This document shows, in pieces, positions 17,918 through 25,904 of a stretch of DNA of 34,821 nucleotides; the stretch's first letter is position 1, and each line of letters starts with the position of its first letter. The stretch is from Chitinophagales bacterium (lineage in GTDB: Bacteria; Bacteroidota; Bacteroidia; Chitinophagales; Chitinophagaceae): NCBI GenBank assembly GCA_021323755.1, contig JAJPKJ010000039.1, forward strand, positions 1 to 34,821. Direction: 5' to 3'. The notes beneath the pieces were generated by a model that was not told the DNA's origin, did not search any database, and was given only the letters and a program-made list of their open reading frames with translations. The position numbers and the translations under genes are program-made.

Positions 17918-18460
17918 ATGAGAAGAATTATTGTATCCCTTATCATTTTATCATTGGCCTTCACCGGCAAGGCACAAACTTTTACATTGAAGAGCAAAGA
18001 CATTGGCGGGCAAGCAACCGACAAGCAAGTGTATAATGGTTTTGGTTGCACCGGCGAAAATCTCTCTCCCGAATTGTATTGGGAAAATGTTCCCGCAGGA
18101 ACAAAAAGTTTTGCTGTCACCATGTATGATCCTGATGCGCCAACCGGAAGTGGTTTCTGGCATTGGGTGGTTTTTGATATCCCGGCAAACACGACCGAAT
18201 TAAAAACAGGTGCCGGAAATATTGCCAAAGGATTGATGCCTGCCAGTGCTATTCAAAGCAATACCGATTTTGGCCAGGCCGGCTATGGCGGGCCCTGCCC
18301 ACCACCGGGTCATGGTTTTCATGAATATCGCATCACCATATATGCTTTGAAAGTGGACAAACTCGGACTGGACAAGAACGCGACTCCGGCTTTTGTGGGT
18401 TTCAATCTTTTTTCAAACACCATCGAAAAAGCAACATTGGTAATGTATTATAAACGATAA
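17918..18460 (+). CDS. Secreted YbhB/YbcL-type phosphatidylethanolamine-binding-like (PEBP) protein
   Basis: The protein has 180 residues. Residues 1-20 form a signal peptide ([20 protein letters not shown]), so the mature protein should be exported to the periplasm. The PEBP fold is shown by [19 protein letters not shown] (from residue 71) and by [16 protein letters not shown] (122-137), which form the conserved anion-binding pocket. Bacterial YbhB/YbcL proteins have no settled function. The gene lies between leuC (27 nt upstream) and leuD (ATG 1 nt after its stop), so it is translated as part of the leucine operon. A direct role in leucine synthesis is unlikely because the product is exported. 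Confidence 0.9.
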   Translation: MRRIIVSLIILSLAFTGKAQTFTLKSKDIGGQATDKQVYNGFGCTGENLSPELYWENVPAGTKSFAVTMYDPDAPTGSGFWHWVVFDIPANTTELKTGAGNIAKGLMPASAIQSNTDFGQAGYGGPCPPPGHGFHEYRITIYALKVDKLGLDKNATPAFVGFNLFSNTIEKATLVMYYKR

Positions 18461-18461
18461 A

Positions 18462-19052
18462 ATGAGCAAAAGCATTAACATCATAAAATCAACAGCCGTT
18501 CCGGTTAATATCGAAAATGTGGACACTGACCAGATCATTCCGGCACGTTTCCTGAAAGCCACAACCAGGGAAGGTTTCGGAGAAAATCTCTTTCGCGACT
18601 GGCGTTATAACAGTGATGGACAACCGAAAAAAGATTTTATCCTGAACAACCCAACCTATCATGGAAAAATTTTAGTAGCTGCAAAGAATTTTGGTTGCGG
18701 CTCTAGCCGTGAGCATGCTGCCTGGGCGATCAAGGATTTTGGATTTGATGTTGTGGTGAGCAGTTTTTTTGCAGACATCTTTAAAAACAACGCGCTTAAT
18801 AATTTTCTGCTGCCCGTAACTGTTGGTGATGATTTTTTACAGAAGATTTTTTCTGCTGTCGAAAAAAACCCTGAAACGGAAATTGAAGTCAGCCTTGAAA
18901 AACAAACCATCTCAATACCGGAAACGGGTGAACAGGATAGGTTTGACATCAACAACTATAAAAAGACCTGTTTATTAAACGGATATGATGACATTGATTA
19001 TCTGCTCAGCATCAAAAATGAAATTGAAAAATTTGAAACCTCAACAAATTAA
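18462..19052 (+). CDS. leuD: 3-isopropylmalate dehydratase small subunit
   Basis: LeuD supplies the swivelling domain of the isopropylmalate isomerase and pairs with LeuC. It has 196 residues, close to the usual 200. The N-terminal motif [14 protein letters not shown] and the loop [15 protein letters not shown] are diagnostic. The latter carries the Ser-Arg pair that binds the substrate carboxylate. The start codon lies one base after the stop of the PEBP-like gene, which suggests translational coupling to it. leuB follows after 14 nt. Confidence 0.96.
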   Translation: MSKSINIIKSTAVPVNIENVDTDQIIPARFLKATTREGFGENLFRDWRYNSDGQPKKDFILNNPTYHGKILVAAKNFGCGSSREHAAWAIKDFGFDVVVSSFFADIFKNNALNNFLLPVTVGDDFLQKIFSAVEKNPETEIEVSLEKQTISIPETGEQDRFDINNYKKTCLLNGYDDIDYLLSIKNEIEKFETSTN

Positions 19053-19066
19053 ATCTTGAAACCGCT

Positions 19067-20182
19067 ATGAATAAAAATATTGTAGTAATCGAAGGAGATG
19101 GAATCGGGCCGGAAGTAACGCGACAATCAATAAAAGTGTTGAATGCAATTGCCGAACAGTTCGGTCACGAATTTGATTATCGTTATTGTCTAATGGGTGC
19201 AGATGCCATTGATAAGACCGGCAACCCATTGCCTGATGAGACCATCGAAGCTGCCTTGAACAGTGATGCTATTTTATTTGGCGCGATCGGTCATCCAAAA
19301 TATGATAATGACCCCACCGCGAAAGTCCGGCCGGAACAAGGGCTGCTTAAACTAAGAAAATCATTACAACTCTTTGCAAACATTCGCCCGATCAATAGTT
19401 ATCCTTCTTTGCATCATTTGTCACCGTTGAAAACCAAAAATATCGAAGATGTGGATTTCATCATCTATCGCGAATTAACGGGCGGAATTTATTTCGGCAA
19501 AAAAGAAACCAACGCTGAAGGCACGATTGCATTTGATGATTGCATTTACTCAAAAGAAGAAATAGAACGCATTGCGCATCTTGCATTTAAACAAGCCCAG
19601 CAAAGAAGAAAAAAACTTACGCTGGTGGATAAAGCGAATGTTCTTGAAACTTCAAGGCTTTGGAGAAAAATAGTAAAAGAAATAGCCACGCAATATGCAG
19701 ATGTAACACTCGATTTTTTATTTGTTGACAATGCAGCGATGCAGATCATCCTCAATCCAAAACAATTCGATGTGGTTCTTACAGAAAATATGTTTGGAGA
19801 TATTATCAGCGATGAAGCGAGTGTCATCAGCGGTTCCCTGGGACTATTGCCATCAGCATCGATCGGAAGCGGCTCTGCATTGTTTGAACCGATACATGGC
19901 TCCTACCCGCAAGCTGCGGGAAAAGATATTGCAAATCCTATCGGCTCGATATTGTCAGCAGCCATGCTGCTCGATCATTTTGGTTTGCACAAAGAAGCAC
20001 AGCTCATCAGAACTGCTGTGATGTGGACATTGGATAATGGATTCGTAACAAAAGATATTGACCCGGTGAATTTTTATTTCACTTCAACAATTGGTGAATT
20101 GATCAGCGATTTTGTTTCAAACAAGATTCCGGTTGATGTAAATAAAGAAAATATTGAATTGAGGAAGTCGACGATCATTTAG
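19067..20182 (+). CDS. leuB: 3-isopropylmalate dehydrogenase
   Basis: LeuB oxidises and decarboxylates 3-isopropylmalate to 2-ketoisocaproate with NAD+. The 371 residues fit the family. Visible motifs are the N-terminal GDGIGPEV, the substrate-binding segment GLLKLRKSLQLFANIRP, and YRELTGGIYFG with the catalytic Tyr. DKANVLETSRLW carries the catalytic Lys, and ENMFGDIISDEAS has the metal-binding Asp residues. The NAD pocket is EPIHGSYPQAAGKDIANPIG. It is the last leu gene. A strong nested hairpin follows within about 15 nt, then the promoter and attenuator of the ilv genes. Confidence 0.96.
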   Translation: MNKNIVVIEGDGIGPEVTRQSIKVLNAIAEQFGHEFDYRYCLMGADAIDKTGNPLPDETIEAALNSDAILFGAIGHPKYDNDPTAKVRPEQGLLKLRKSLQLFANIRPINSYPSLHHLSPLKTKNIEDVDFIIYRELTGGIYFGKKETNAEGTIAFDDCIYSKEEIERIAHLAFKQAQQRRKKLTLVDKANVLETSRLWRKIVKEIATQYADVTLDFLFVDNAAMQIILNPKQFDVVLTENMFGDIISDEASVISGSLGLLPSASIGSGSALFEPIHGSYPQAAGKDIANPIGSILSAAMLLDHFGLHKEAQLIRTAVMWTLDNGFVTKDIDPVNFYFTSTIGELISDFVSNKIPVDVNKENIELRKSTII

Positions 20183-20192
20183 CGGTAAGCCA

Positions 20193-20234
20193 TGAGCCGC
20201 GAGCGGCGGGGATCCGCTCGACGCTAAGGGCTCA
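20193..20234 (+). other. Nested hairpin after leuB (possible transcript end or REP-like element)
   Basis: The outer arms TGAGCC/GGCTCA (20193-20198 and 20229-20234) enclose an inner perfect stem CGAGCGG/CCGCTCG (20200-20206 and 20214-20220) with a 7-nt loop. It is GC-rich in an AT-rich setting. No U-run follows directly, so it is not a canonical terminator. It may stabilise the leu mRNA 3' end or be a dispersed repeat. Confidence 0.5.
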
Positions 20235-20249
20235 AAGCTTAAAAAGTTC

Positions 20250-20280
20250 TTTGTTTTTAAAAAGGCGGTTCGTATATTCG
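20250..20280 (+). promoter_or_regulatory. Predicted promoter of the ilv operon leader (TTTG-N19-TATATTCG)
   Basis: An exact -33 TTTG at 20250-20253 is followed by a T-tract. A -7 element TATATTCG lies at 20273-20280, with a spacing of exactly 19 nt. This differs from the Bacteroidota consensus at one base. Transcription should start near 20286, about 12 nt before the leader-peptide ATG. It is the best-spaced promoter in the window. Confidence 0.65.
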
Positions 20281-20298
20281 CATTACAACGTTTCTTTC

Positions 20299-20397
20299 AT
20301 GTTGAACAGCAGAATAAATAATGTTATTGGTCTTCTCACCGCAATTATTATTGTGGTTGTCATTATTATTCCTGCAACAACTGGAGGGGGCTGTTAA
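20299..20397 (+). CDS. Ile/Val-rich leader peptide of the ilv operon attenuator
   Basis: A 32-codon ORF starts with ATG at 20299 and stops at TAA 20395-20397. Residues 10-24 read IGLLTAIIIVVVIII, with nine consecutive Ile/Val codons (ATT, GTG, GTT and GTC) at codons 16-24. The peptide ends PATTGGGC. Such a run is the hallmark of leader peptides that sense charged tRNA(Ile) and tRNA(Val), like E. coli IlvL. It sits about 12 nt behind a predicted start site and 27 nt ahead of a perfect intrinsic terminator, with ilvE beyond that. The peptide probably has no function of its own. Its Gly codons GGA GGG GGC (20383-20391) double as the antiterminator strand. It is too short for usual gene callers. 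Confidence 0.85.
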   Translation: MLNSRINNVIGLLTAIIIVVVIIIPATTGGGC

Positions 20398-20438
20398 AGT
20401 ATAAACATAAAAATTAAAATACTAAAAAACCCGCCTCC
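20383..20438 (+). promoter_or_regulatory. Predicted antiterminator pairing of the ilv attenuator
   Basis: GGAGGGGG at 20383-20390, inside the leader ORF, can pair with CCCGCCTCC at 20430-20438, the left terminator arm and the start of its loop. It forms 8 Watson-Crick pairs with one bulged G (20433). A ribosome stalled in the Ile/Val run leaves this strand free; one reaching the stop codon covers it. The pairing is inferred by eye. Confidence 0.65.
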
Positions 20439-20456
20439 AAAAAGGCGGGTTTTTTT
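20424..20456 (+). terminator. Intrinsic terminator (attenuator) upstream of ilvE
   Basis: The arms AAAAAACCCGCC (20424-20435) and GGCGGGTTTTTT (20444-20455) are perfectly complementary, with an 8-nt loop TCCAAAAA and a run of seven T. It stands 34 nt before the ilvE ATG and after the leader peptide, so it is positioned to stop transcription before the structural genes and not to end the leu operon. Confidence 0.88.
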
Positions 20457-20490
20457 ATTATGGCAATGGAAAATTCAAATCATAAATAGT

Positions 20491-21390
20491 ATGGCAACTT
20501 ATTACAACGAAAACACGATTCTTTATTTGAACGGGGAATTTGTGAAAGCATCTGAAGCAAAAATTGATCTATATAGCCAATCGCTCCATTATGGTTATGC
20601 AGTGTTCGAAGGGATTCGGGCATACAAGACCCTTGCTGGCGAAACAAAGATCTTCAAGGAACTGGAGCATTTTGAAAGATTAAAGAGATCTGCCGAGGCG
20701 ATTAATATTTATTATCCCTATTCAACCGGAGAACTGATCGATGCTACGTACGAAGTGCTGAAAAGAAACAATTTACAGAACGCATATATAAGACCCTTGG
20801 TTTTCGCTCCCGCAAATATGAGTTTCACTCAGAATACGGAATCATTTATTGCCATTGAGGTTTGGGAGATGGGAAGATTTTTGGGTGATAAACTGATAAA
20901 AGTAATGAGCTCTCCTTTCGAACGCCCAAATCCAAAGGCTTTCAAAATAGAAGCAAAAGCAACCGGCCATTATGTGAATTCAATCGTGGCAAGCCAGGAT
21001 GCAAAAGCAAAAGGTTATGACGAAGCATTATTAAATGATATAAATGGTTTTGTGGCGGAAGCCCCCGGCGCCAACATGTTTTATGAAAAAGATGGAAAAT
21101 TATTTACCCCATCACTTGGAAATATTTTGCCGGGAATCACCAGAGCAACCGTAATAGAAATTTGTCATGAGCTCGATATTGCGGTTGAAGAAAGACTTTT
21201 CACCACTGAAGAAGTGAAGGAGCATGCAGATGCAGCATTTTTTTGCGGAACAGCGGCAGAAGTAATTGGATGGGAAAGTCTCGATGATATCAAGATGAAA
21301 AAAGATTGGAATGATACGGTGAGCAAAGTGATCCAGGATGCATATAAAGCAAGGGTGATTGAAAAAGAGTTTAAGCCAGAATTTGCATAA
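20491..21390 (+). CDS. ilvE: Branched-chain amino acid aminotransferase
   Basis: IlvE is the PLP enzyme that transfers the amino group of glutamate to the 2-keto acids of Ile, Val and Leu. The 299 residues are typical of fold-type IV aminotransferases. SLHYGYAVFEGIRAY (31-45) is the N-terminal signature. The PLP lysine is Lys156 in EAKATGHYVNS. The cofactor phosphate loop is in GNILPGITRATVIEI, and FFCGTAAEVIG (250-260) completes the active site. It is the first structural gene after the attenuator. The next gene, ilvD, begins 118 nt downstream; that gap holds no clear signal. Confidence 0.95.
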   Translation: MATYYNENTILYLNGEFVKASEAKIDLYSQSLHYGYAVFEGIRAYKTLAGETKIFKELEHFERLKRSAEAINIYYPYSTGELIDATYEVLKRNNLQNAYIRPLVFAPANMSFTQNTESFIAIEVWEMGRFLGDKLIKVMSSPFERPNPKAFKIEAKATGHYVNSIVASQDAKAKGYDEALLNDINGFVAEAPGANMFYEKDGKLFTPSLGNILPGITRATVIEICHELDIAVEERLFTTEEVKEHADAAFFCGTAAEVIGWESLDDIKMKKDWNDTVSKVIQDAYKARVIEKEFKPEFA

Positions 21391-21508
21391 ACAAGACCTT
21401 TGAAATGATAAATCGGAAATCAGAATTAAGGAAATAGAAACCAATAATGAAAAGGCGATCCAATGCAATCTGGGATTGTACATCTAACAAAGTAAATCGA
21501 ATATACAA

Positions 21509-23191
21509 ATGTCTGAACTGAACAAATATTCCAAAACATTAACGCAGGATGAAACCCAACCTGGCGCGCAGGCAATGCTTTATGCGATCGGTTTTAAAGA
21601 TGAAGATTTTAAAAAGGCACAGGTTGGCATTGCCAGCATGGGTTGGGATGGCAATCCCTGCAACATGCATCTCAATGACCTGGCAACCGTGGTGCGTGAC
21701 AGCGTAAACGCTGAAAACCTTATCGGACTCAGGTTTTATACAATCGGGGTAAGTGATGGCATGAGCATGGGAACAGATGGCATGCGCTATAGTTTAGTGA
21801 GCCGGGATTTGATTGCAGACAGTATTGAAACAAATGCCGGCGCACAATATTATGATGCACTGGTCGCCATTCCGGGTTGCGATAAAAATATGCCTGGCTC
21901 AATTATGGCAATGGGAAGATTGAATCGCCCCTCAATAATGTTATACGGTGGGACGATTGCGCCGGGACATTATAAAGGAGAAGATCTAAATATTGTGTCT
22001 GCATTTGAAGCGCTGGGAAACAAAATTGCCGGCAATTTAGATGAAGCCGATTTCAAAGGAATCGTACGTAATGCTTGTCCGGGAGCAGGCGCCTGCGGAG
22101 GCATGTACACGGCAAATACGATGGCGAGCGCTATTGAAGCTTTGGGAATGAGTTTGCCATATTCATCATCAAATCCTGCATTGAGCGGAGATAAACAAAA
22201 AGAGTGTCAAGCAATCGGTAAAGCAATAAGATTGTTATTAGAAAAAGATATAAAGCCCAAAGATATCATGACCAGAAAAGCATTTGAAAATGCAATTACG
22301 GTTGTGATGGTCCTTGGTGGGAGTACAAATGCAGTACTGCATCTTATCGCGATAGCAAAAAGTGTTGGAGTGAAATTAACCCAGGATGATTTTCAAACCA
22401 TCAGCAACAAAACGCCCGTACTGGCTGATTTTAAGCCAAGCGGAAAATATCTGATGGAAGATCTGCACCAATATGGCGGGGTACCTGCGGTAATGAAATA
22501 TTTATTGAGCAAGGGTTTTTTGCATGGCGACTGTTTGACGGTAACCGGAAAAACAGTTGCAGAAAACCTGCAGACAGCTCTAGATCTGGATTTTGAAAAA
22601 CAAGATGTCATTCATCCTTTCGAAGATCCAATTAAAGCAACAGGCCATCTCCAAATATTATATGGCAATCTTGCAACAGGTGGAAGTGTTGCAAAAATTT
22701 CCGGTAAAGAAGGAAATCGTTTTGAAGGAACTGCCAGAGTATTTGACGGCGAACACGATTTGATAAAAGGAATTCAAAGTAAAAGAGTGCATGCTGGCGA
22801 TGTGGTGGTAATAAGAAATATCGGCCCGAAAGGCGCACCGGGAATGCCTGAAATGCTGAAACCAACCGGAGCTATTATTGGTGCCGGTTTGGGCAAATCC
22901 GTTGCTTTGATCACAGACGGAAGATTCAGCGGCGGCACACATGGTTTTGTGGTGGGTCATATCACTCCCGAAGCACACGATGGAGGTTTATTAGGCATTG
23001 TAAAAGATGATGACATTATTGAAATTGATGCGCTGAAAAATACCATCAATTTAAAAATAAGTGAAGAAGAAATTGCAAAACGTAAAGCAGCATGGAAACA
23101 ACCTGCATTAAAGGCTACAAACGGCATTTTGTATAAATATGCAAAGTATGTGAAGAACGCAGCGGAAGGATGTGTGACAGATGAAGAGTAG
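21509..23191 (+). CDS. ilvD: Dihydroxy-acid dehydratase
   Basis: IlvD dehydrates 2,3-dihydroxyisovalerate and 2,3-dihydroxy-3-methylvalerate to the 2-keto acids of Val and Ile. It is an iron-sulfur enzyme with 560 residues, normal length. The cluster cysteines are Cys51 (GNPCNMH), Cys124 (PGCDKNMPG) and Cys196 ([14 protein letters not shown]). Three Cys in this arrangement suggest a [2Fe-2S] type, as in plant and many bacterial enzymes, but this is inferred. [15 protein letters not shown] near residue 471 is the conserved C-terminal active-site segment. ilvB follows after 72 nt on the same strand. Confidence 0.96.
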   Translation: MSELNKYSKTLTQDETQPGAQAMLYAIGFKDEDFKKAQVGIASMGWDGNPCNMHLNDLATVVRDSVNAENLIGLRFYTIGVSDGMSMGTDGMRYSLVSRDLIADSIETNAGAQYYDALVAIPGCDKNMPGSIMAMGRLNRPSIMLYGGTIAPGHYKGEDLNIVSAFEALGNKIAGNLDEADFKGIVRNACPGAGACGGMYTANTMASAIEALGMSLPYSSSNPALSGDKQKECQAIGKAIRLLLEKDIKPKDIMTRKAFENAITVVMVLGGSTNAVLHLIAIAKSVGVKLTQDDFQTISNKTPVLADFKPSGKYLMEDLHQYGGVPAVMKYLLSKGFLHGDCLTVTGKTVAENLQTALDLDFEKQDVIHPFEDPIKATGHLQILYGNLATGGSVAKISGKEGNRFEGTARVFDGEHDLIKGIQSKRVHAGDVVVIRNIGPKGAPGMPEMLKPTGAIIGAGLGKSVALITDGRFSGGTHGFVVGHITPEAHDGGLLGIVKDDDIIEIDALKNTINLKISEEEIAKRKAAWKQPALKATNGILYKYAKYVKNAAEGCVTDEE

Positions 23192-23263
23192 ATCTTATTT
23201 ATGAAAAGCTGCTGTTGATCTAAAAGGCAGCCGGTAATGTTTCTTATAAAAAATTAAATTAGT

Positions 23264-25000
23264 ATGAGCACACTCGAATTGACCGCAGAAAAAGTTTCTG
23301 CAAAAAAAACAGAGAACATAAGTGGCAGCGAAGCAGTTCTGAAGGCCCTGATTGCTGAAAATGTCGAGACTATTTTCGGTTATCCTGGCGGGGCGATCAT
23401 GCCGATCTACGATGCTTTGTATGATTATCAGGATAGATTACAACATATTTTAGTTCGGCACGAACAAGGCGCAATTCATGCTGCACAAGGCTTTGCCCGT
23501 ACTTCGGGTAAAACAGGCGTCGTCTTCGCTACAAGTGGGCCGGGTGCAACAAACCTGGTTACCGGTCTTGCGGACGCAATGATTGACAGCACACCTGTTG
23601 TTTGTGTTACCGGGCAAGTATTCGCTCATTTATTAGGTACCGATGCATTTCAGGAAACCGATGTTATCAATATCACGACCCCGGTGACAAAATGGAATTA
23701 CCAGGTCACTGATGCAAATGAGATTCCGGCCGTTCTTGCAAAAGCATTTTATATCGCAAAGAGTGGCAGACCCGGACCGGTCCTGATTGATATTACCAAA
23801 AATGCGCAACTGCAAAAATTCGATTACAGTGGATATACACCCTGTACGCATATACGTAGTTACCGCCCCAAGCCCATTGTCAGAAAAAAATATGTGGAAC
23901 AAGCTGCAGCATTGATTAATGCTGCTGAAAAACCCTTTGTGATTTTCGGACAAGGAGTTATTCTGGGAAAAGCAGAAAAAGAATTTAAAAAGTTTATTGA
24001 AAAATCAGGTATTCCCGCTGCCTGGACAATTCTGGGCATGAGTGCCATTCCAACAGATCATCCCCTTGCTGTGGGCATGTTGGGAATGCATGGAAATTAC
24101 GGACCAAATGTTTTGACCAATGAATGTGATGTGCTGATCGCAATTGGTATGCGTTTCGATGATCGCGTTACGGGAAGACTTGATAAGTATGCAAAGCAGG
24201 CGAAAGTGATTCATCTTGATATCGATCCGGCAGAAATTGACAAGAATGTAAAAGCAACGGTATCGGTTTGGGGCGATTGCAAAGAAACTTTACCCCTGCT
24301 CACGGAATCGATTGAGAAAAAAACCTATCCGCAGTGGTTAGAACGCTTTAAAGAATTTCAAAAAGAAGAAGAAGAAACCTGCATCATCCCCGAATTAAAT
24401 CCAACAAGCGATGTGCTCACCATGGGCGAAGTAATAAAATTATTGAACGAGCTGACAAAAGGGGAAGCAGTGATCGTAACGGATGTTGGTCAACATCAAA
24501 TGGTCGCTTGCCGCTATGCAAAATACAACCAGTCAAGAAGCAATGTTACGAGCGGAGGACTGGGGACGATGGGGTTTGCATTACCCGCGGCAATCGGTGC
24601 AAAGTTTGGCGCAGCAGACCGGGTGGTCGTCGCCATTATCGGAGATGGCGGTTTTCAAATGACACTGCAGGAACTGGGAACGATAATGCAAAGCAATGTG
24701 GATGTTAAGATCATTATTCTTAATAATAATTTCCTCGGTATGGTTCGCCAGTGGCAGCAGTTATTTCATGAAAAAAGATATTCTTTTGTTGACATCACCA
24801 GTCCTGATTTTGTGACTGTAGCAAAAGGTTACCACATCGAAGGACAAAAAGTTTCAAAAAGAGAAGATCTCATGAATGCATTGTCAACCATGCTCAATCA
24901 TAAAGGTGCGTTCTTGCTGGAAGTGATGGTGGGGAAAGAAAATAATGTGTTTCCGATGGTACCGCAAGGCTGCAGTGTGGCAGAAATAAGATTGAAATAG
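23264..25000 (+). CDS. ilvB: Acetolactate synthase (AHAS) large subunit
   Basis: This thiamine-diphosphate enzyme makes 2-acetolactate (to Val and Leu) or 2-aceto-2-hydroxybutyrate (to Ile). It has 578 residues. The catalytic Glu67 is in VRHEQGAIHAAQGFAR. The TPP/Mg motif begins with GDGGFQ (460-465) and ends in LNNN near 487-489. GPGATN and the FAD-site region GMLGMHG (271-277) are also present. ilvN, its regulatory subunit, is not adjacent: a methyltransferase gene lies between. A 123-nt stretch with a small hairpin (25043-25056) follows the stop. Confidence 0.95.
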   Translation: MSTLELTAEKVSAKKTENISGSEAVLKALIAENVETIFGYPGGAIMPIYDALYDYQDRLQHILVRHEQGAIHAAQGFARTSGKTGVVFATSGPGATNLVTGLADAMIDSTPVVCVTGQVFAHLLGTDAFQETDVINITTPVTKWNYQVTDANEIPAVLAKAFYIAKSGRPGPVLIDITKNAQLQKFDYSGYTPCTHIRSYRPKPIVRKKYVEQAAALINAAEKPFVIFGQGVILGKAEKEFKKFIEKSGIPAAWTILGMSAIPTDHPLAVGMLGMHGNYGPNVLTNECDVLIAIGMRFDDRVTGRLDKYAKQAKVIHLDIDPAEIDKNVKATVSVWGDCKETLPLLTESIEKKTYPQWLERFKEFQKEEEETCIIPELNPTSDVLTMGEVIKLLNELTKGEAVIVTDVGQHQMVACRYAKYNQSRSNVTSGGLGTMGFALPAAIGAKFGAADRVVVAIIGDGGFQMTLQELGTIMQSNVDVKIIILNNNFLGMVRQWQQLFHEKRYSFVDITSPDFVTVAKGYHIEGQKVSKREDLMNALSTMLNHKGAFLLEVMVGKENNVFPMVPQGCSVAEIRLK

Positions 25001-25123
25001 CGTGCACCCTGAGAGACTGAATTACCAGCAAGCCGCTTTGCACCTGCTGCCGCAGGCAAGTCGCAACCATGCAAGGCAACGATAAATTGAACAGATAAGA
25101 TCTCAAAGAATAAAAAAAATAAA

Positions 25124-25900
25124 TTGAACACGACAACAGAAAATACAAAATGGAACGCAAGTCTTTATGATGACAAACATTCCTTTGTTTTTAAATATGG
25201 TGAAGACCTTGTGCATTTACTGAATCCAAAACCAGGGGAGCGAATCCTCGATCTGGGTTGCGGGACCGGTTATCTCACTAATATTATTGCAGAGTCCGGA
25301 GCAAAAGTGATCGGCATAGACAATTCAGCGGATATGATCGCCAAAGCAAAAAGCGAATATCCAAAAATCGATTTTGAAAAATTTTCAGCTACTGATTTTC
25401 ATTTTGATTCAAAATTCGATGCCATCTTTTCTAACGCCGTACTGCACTGGGTTTTGGAGAAAGAAAAAGCGATTGATTGCATGTATGAAAATTTGAAAAC
25501 AAATGGAAGACTGGTAATTGAAATGGGCGGCAAAAATAATGTGCAAAGCATCATGAATGCAATTCAAAAATATGCGTCAAAATATTTGCCGGAAAGTGCC
25601 TCATCTTTTAAGATTTGGTATTATCCGTCACTCAGCGAGTACACTTCACTGTTAGAAGCAAGGGGTTTTCGGGTCACCTACGCTACCCATTATGACAGGG
25701 AAACGGAATTAAAAGACCCTGCGAACGGAATAAAAGACTGGATAAAAATGTTCGGCAGTTCTTTCTTAAAAAACATGGATGAATCTGTCGCCGATAAAAT
25801 GCTCTCGGAAATTCAGGAATCATTAAGACCTACAAATTTCAGAAATGAAAAATGGTATGCCGATTATAAAAGATTAAGAGTTGTAGCCATTAAACAATAA
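25124..25900 (+). CDS. Class I SAM-dependent methyltransferase
   Basis: The 258-residue protein has the Rossmann-type methyltransferase core. Motif I is ILDLGCGTGYLTNIIAESGAKVIGID (from about residue 41), with the acidic residue Asp at the end of strand 2. DAIFSNAVLHWVLEKEKAIDC is the motif IV region. Its N-terminus, WNASLYDDKHSFVFKYGEDLV, is common in trans-aconitate methyltransferase-like proteins of Bacteroidota. The substrate is unknown. The start codon is TTG (25124): no in-frame ATG precedes the conserved region. It lies between ilvB and ilvN and only 4 nt before the ilvN ATG, so it is almost certainly in the operon. Confidence 0.85.
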   Translation: MNTTTENTKWNASLYDDKHSFVFKYGEDLVHLLNPKPGERILDLGCGTGYLTNIIAESGAKVIGIDNSADMIAKAKSEYPKIDFEKFSATDFHFDSKFDAIFSNAVLHWVLEKEKAIDCMYENLKTNGRLVIEMGGKNNVQSIMNAIQKYASKYLPESASSFKIWYYPSLSEYTSLLEARGFRVTYATHYDRETELKDPANGIKDWIKMFGSSFLKNMDESVADKMLSEIQESLRPTNFRNEKWYADYKRLRVVAIKQ

Positions 25901-25904
25901 TATT

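Noticed and set aside
17509-18228. 239-codon ORF opposite leuC and the PEBP-like gene
   Set aside because: It covers parts of two well-supported genes in antisense and shows no fold; the codon pattern is that of a shadow ORF.
21391-21508. Second leader peptide or attenuator before ilvD
   Set aside because: The only short ORF there has no Ile/Val/Leu run, and there is no terminator hairpin.
23204-23236. Possible GCTGC/GCAGC stem between ilvD and ilvB
   Set aside because: The loop is long and the stem is only five pairs; no downstream T-run. The gap is too short to hold a leader peptide of note.
25043-25056. Hairpin CCTGC-TGCC-GCAGG between ilvB and the methyltransferase gene
   Set aside because: It is short, has no T-run and could arise by chance; no basis for calling a terminator or a regulatory element.
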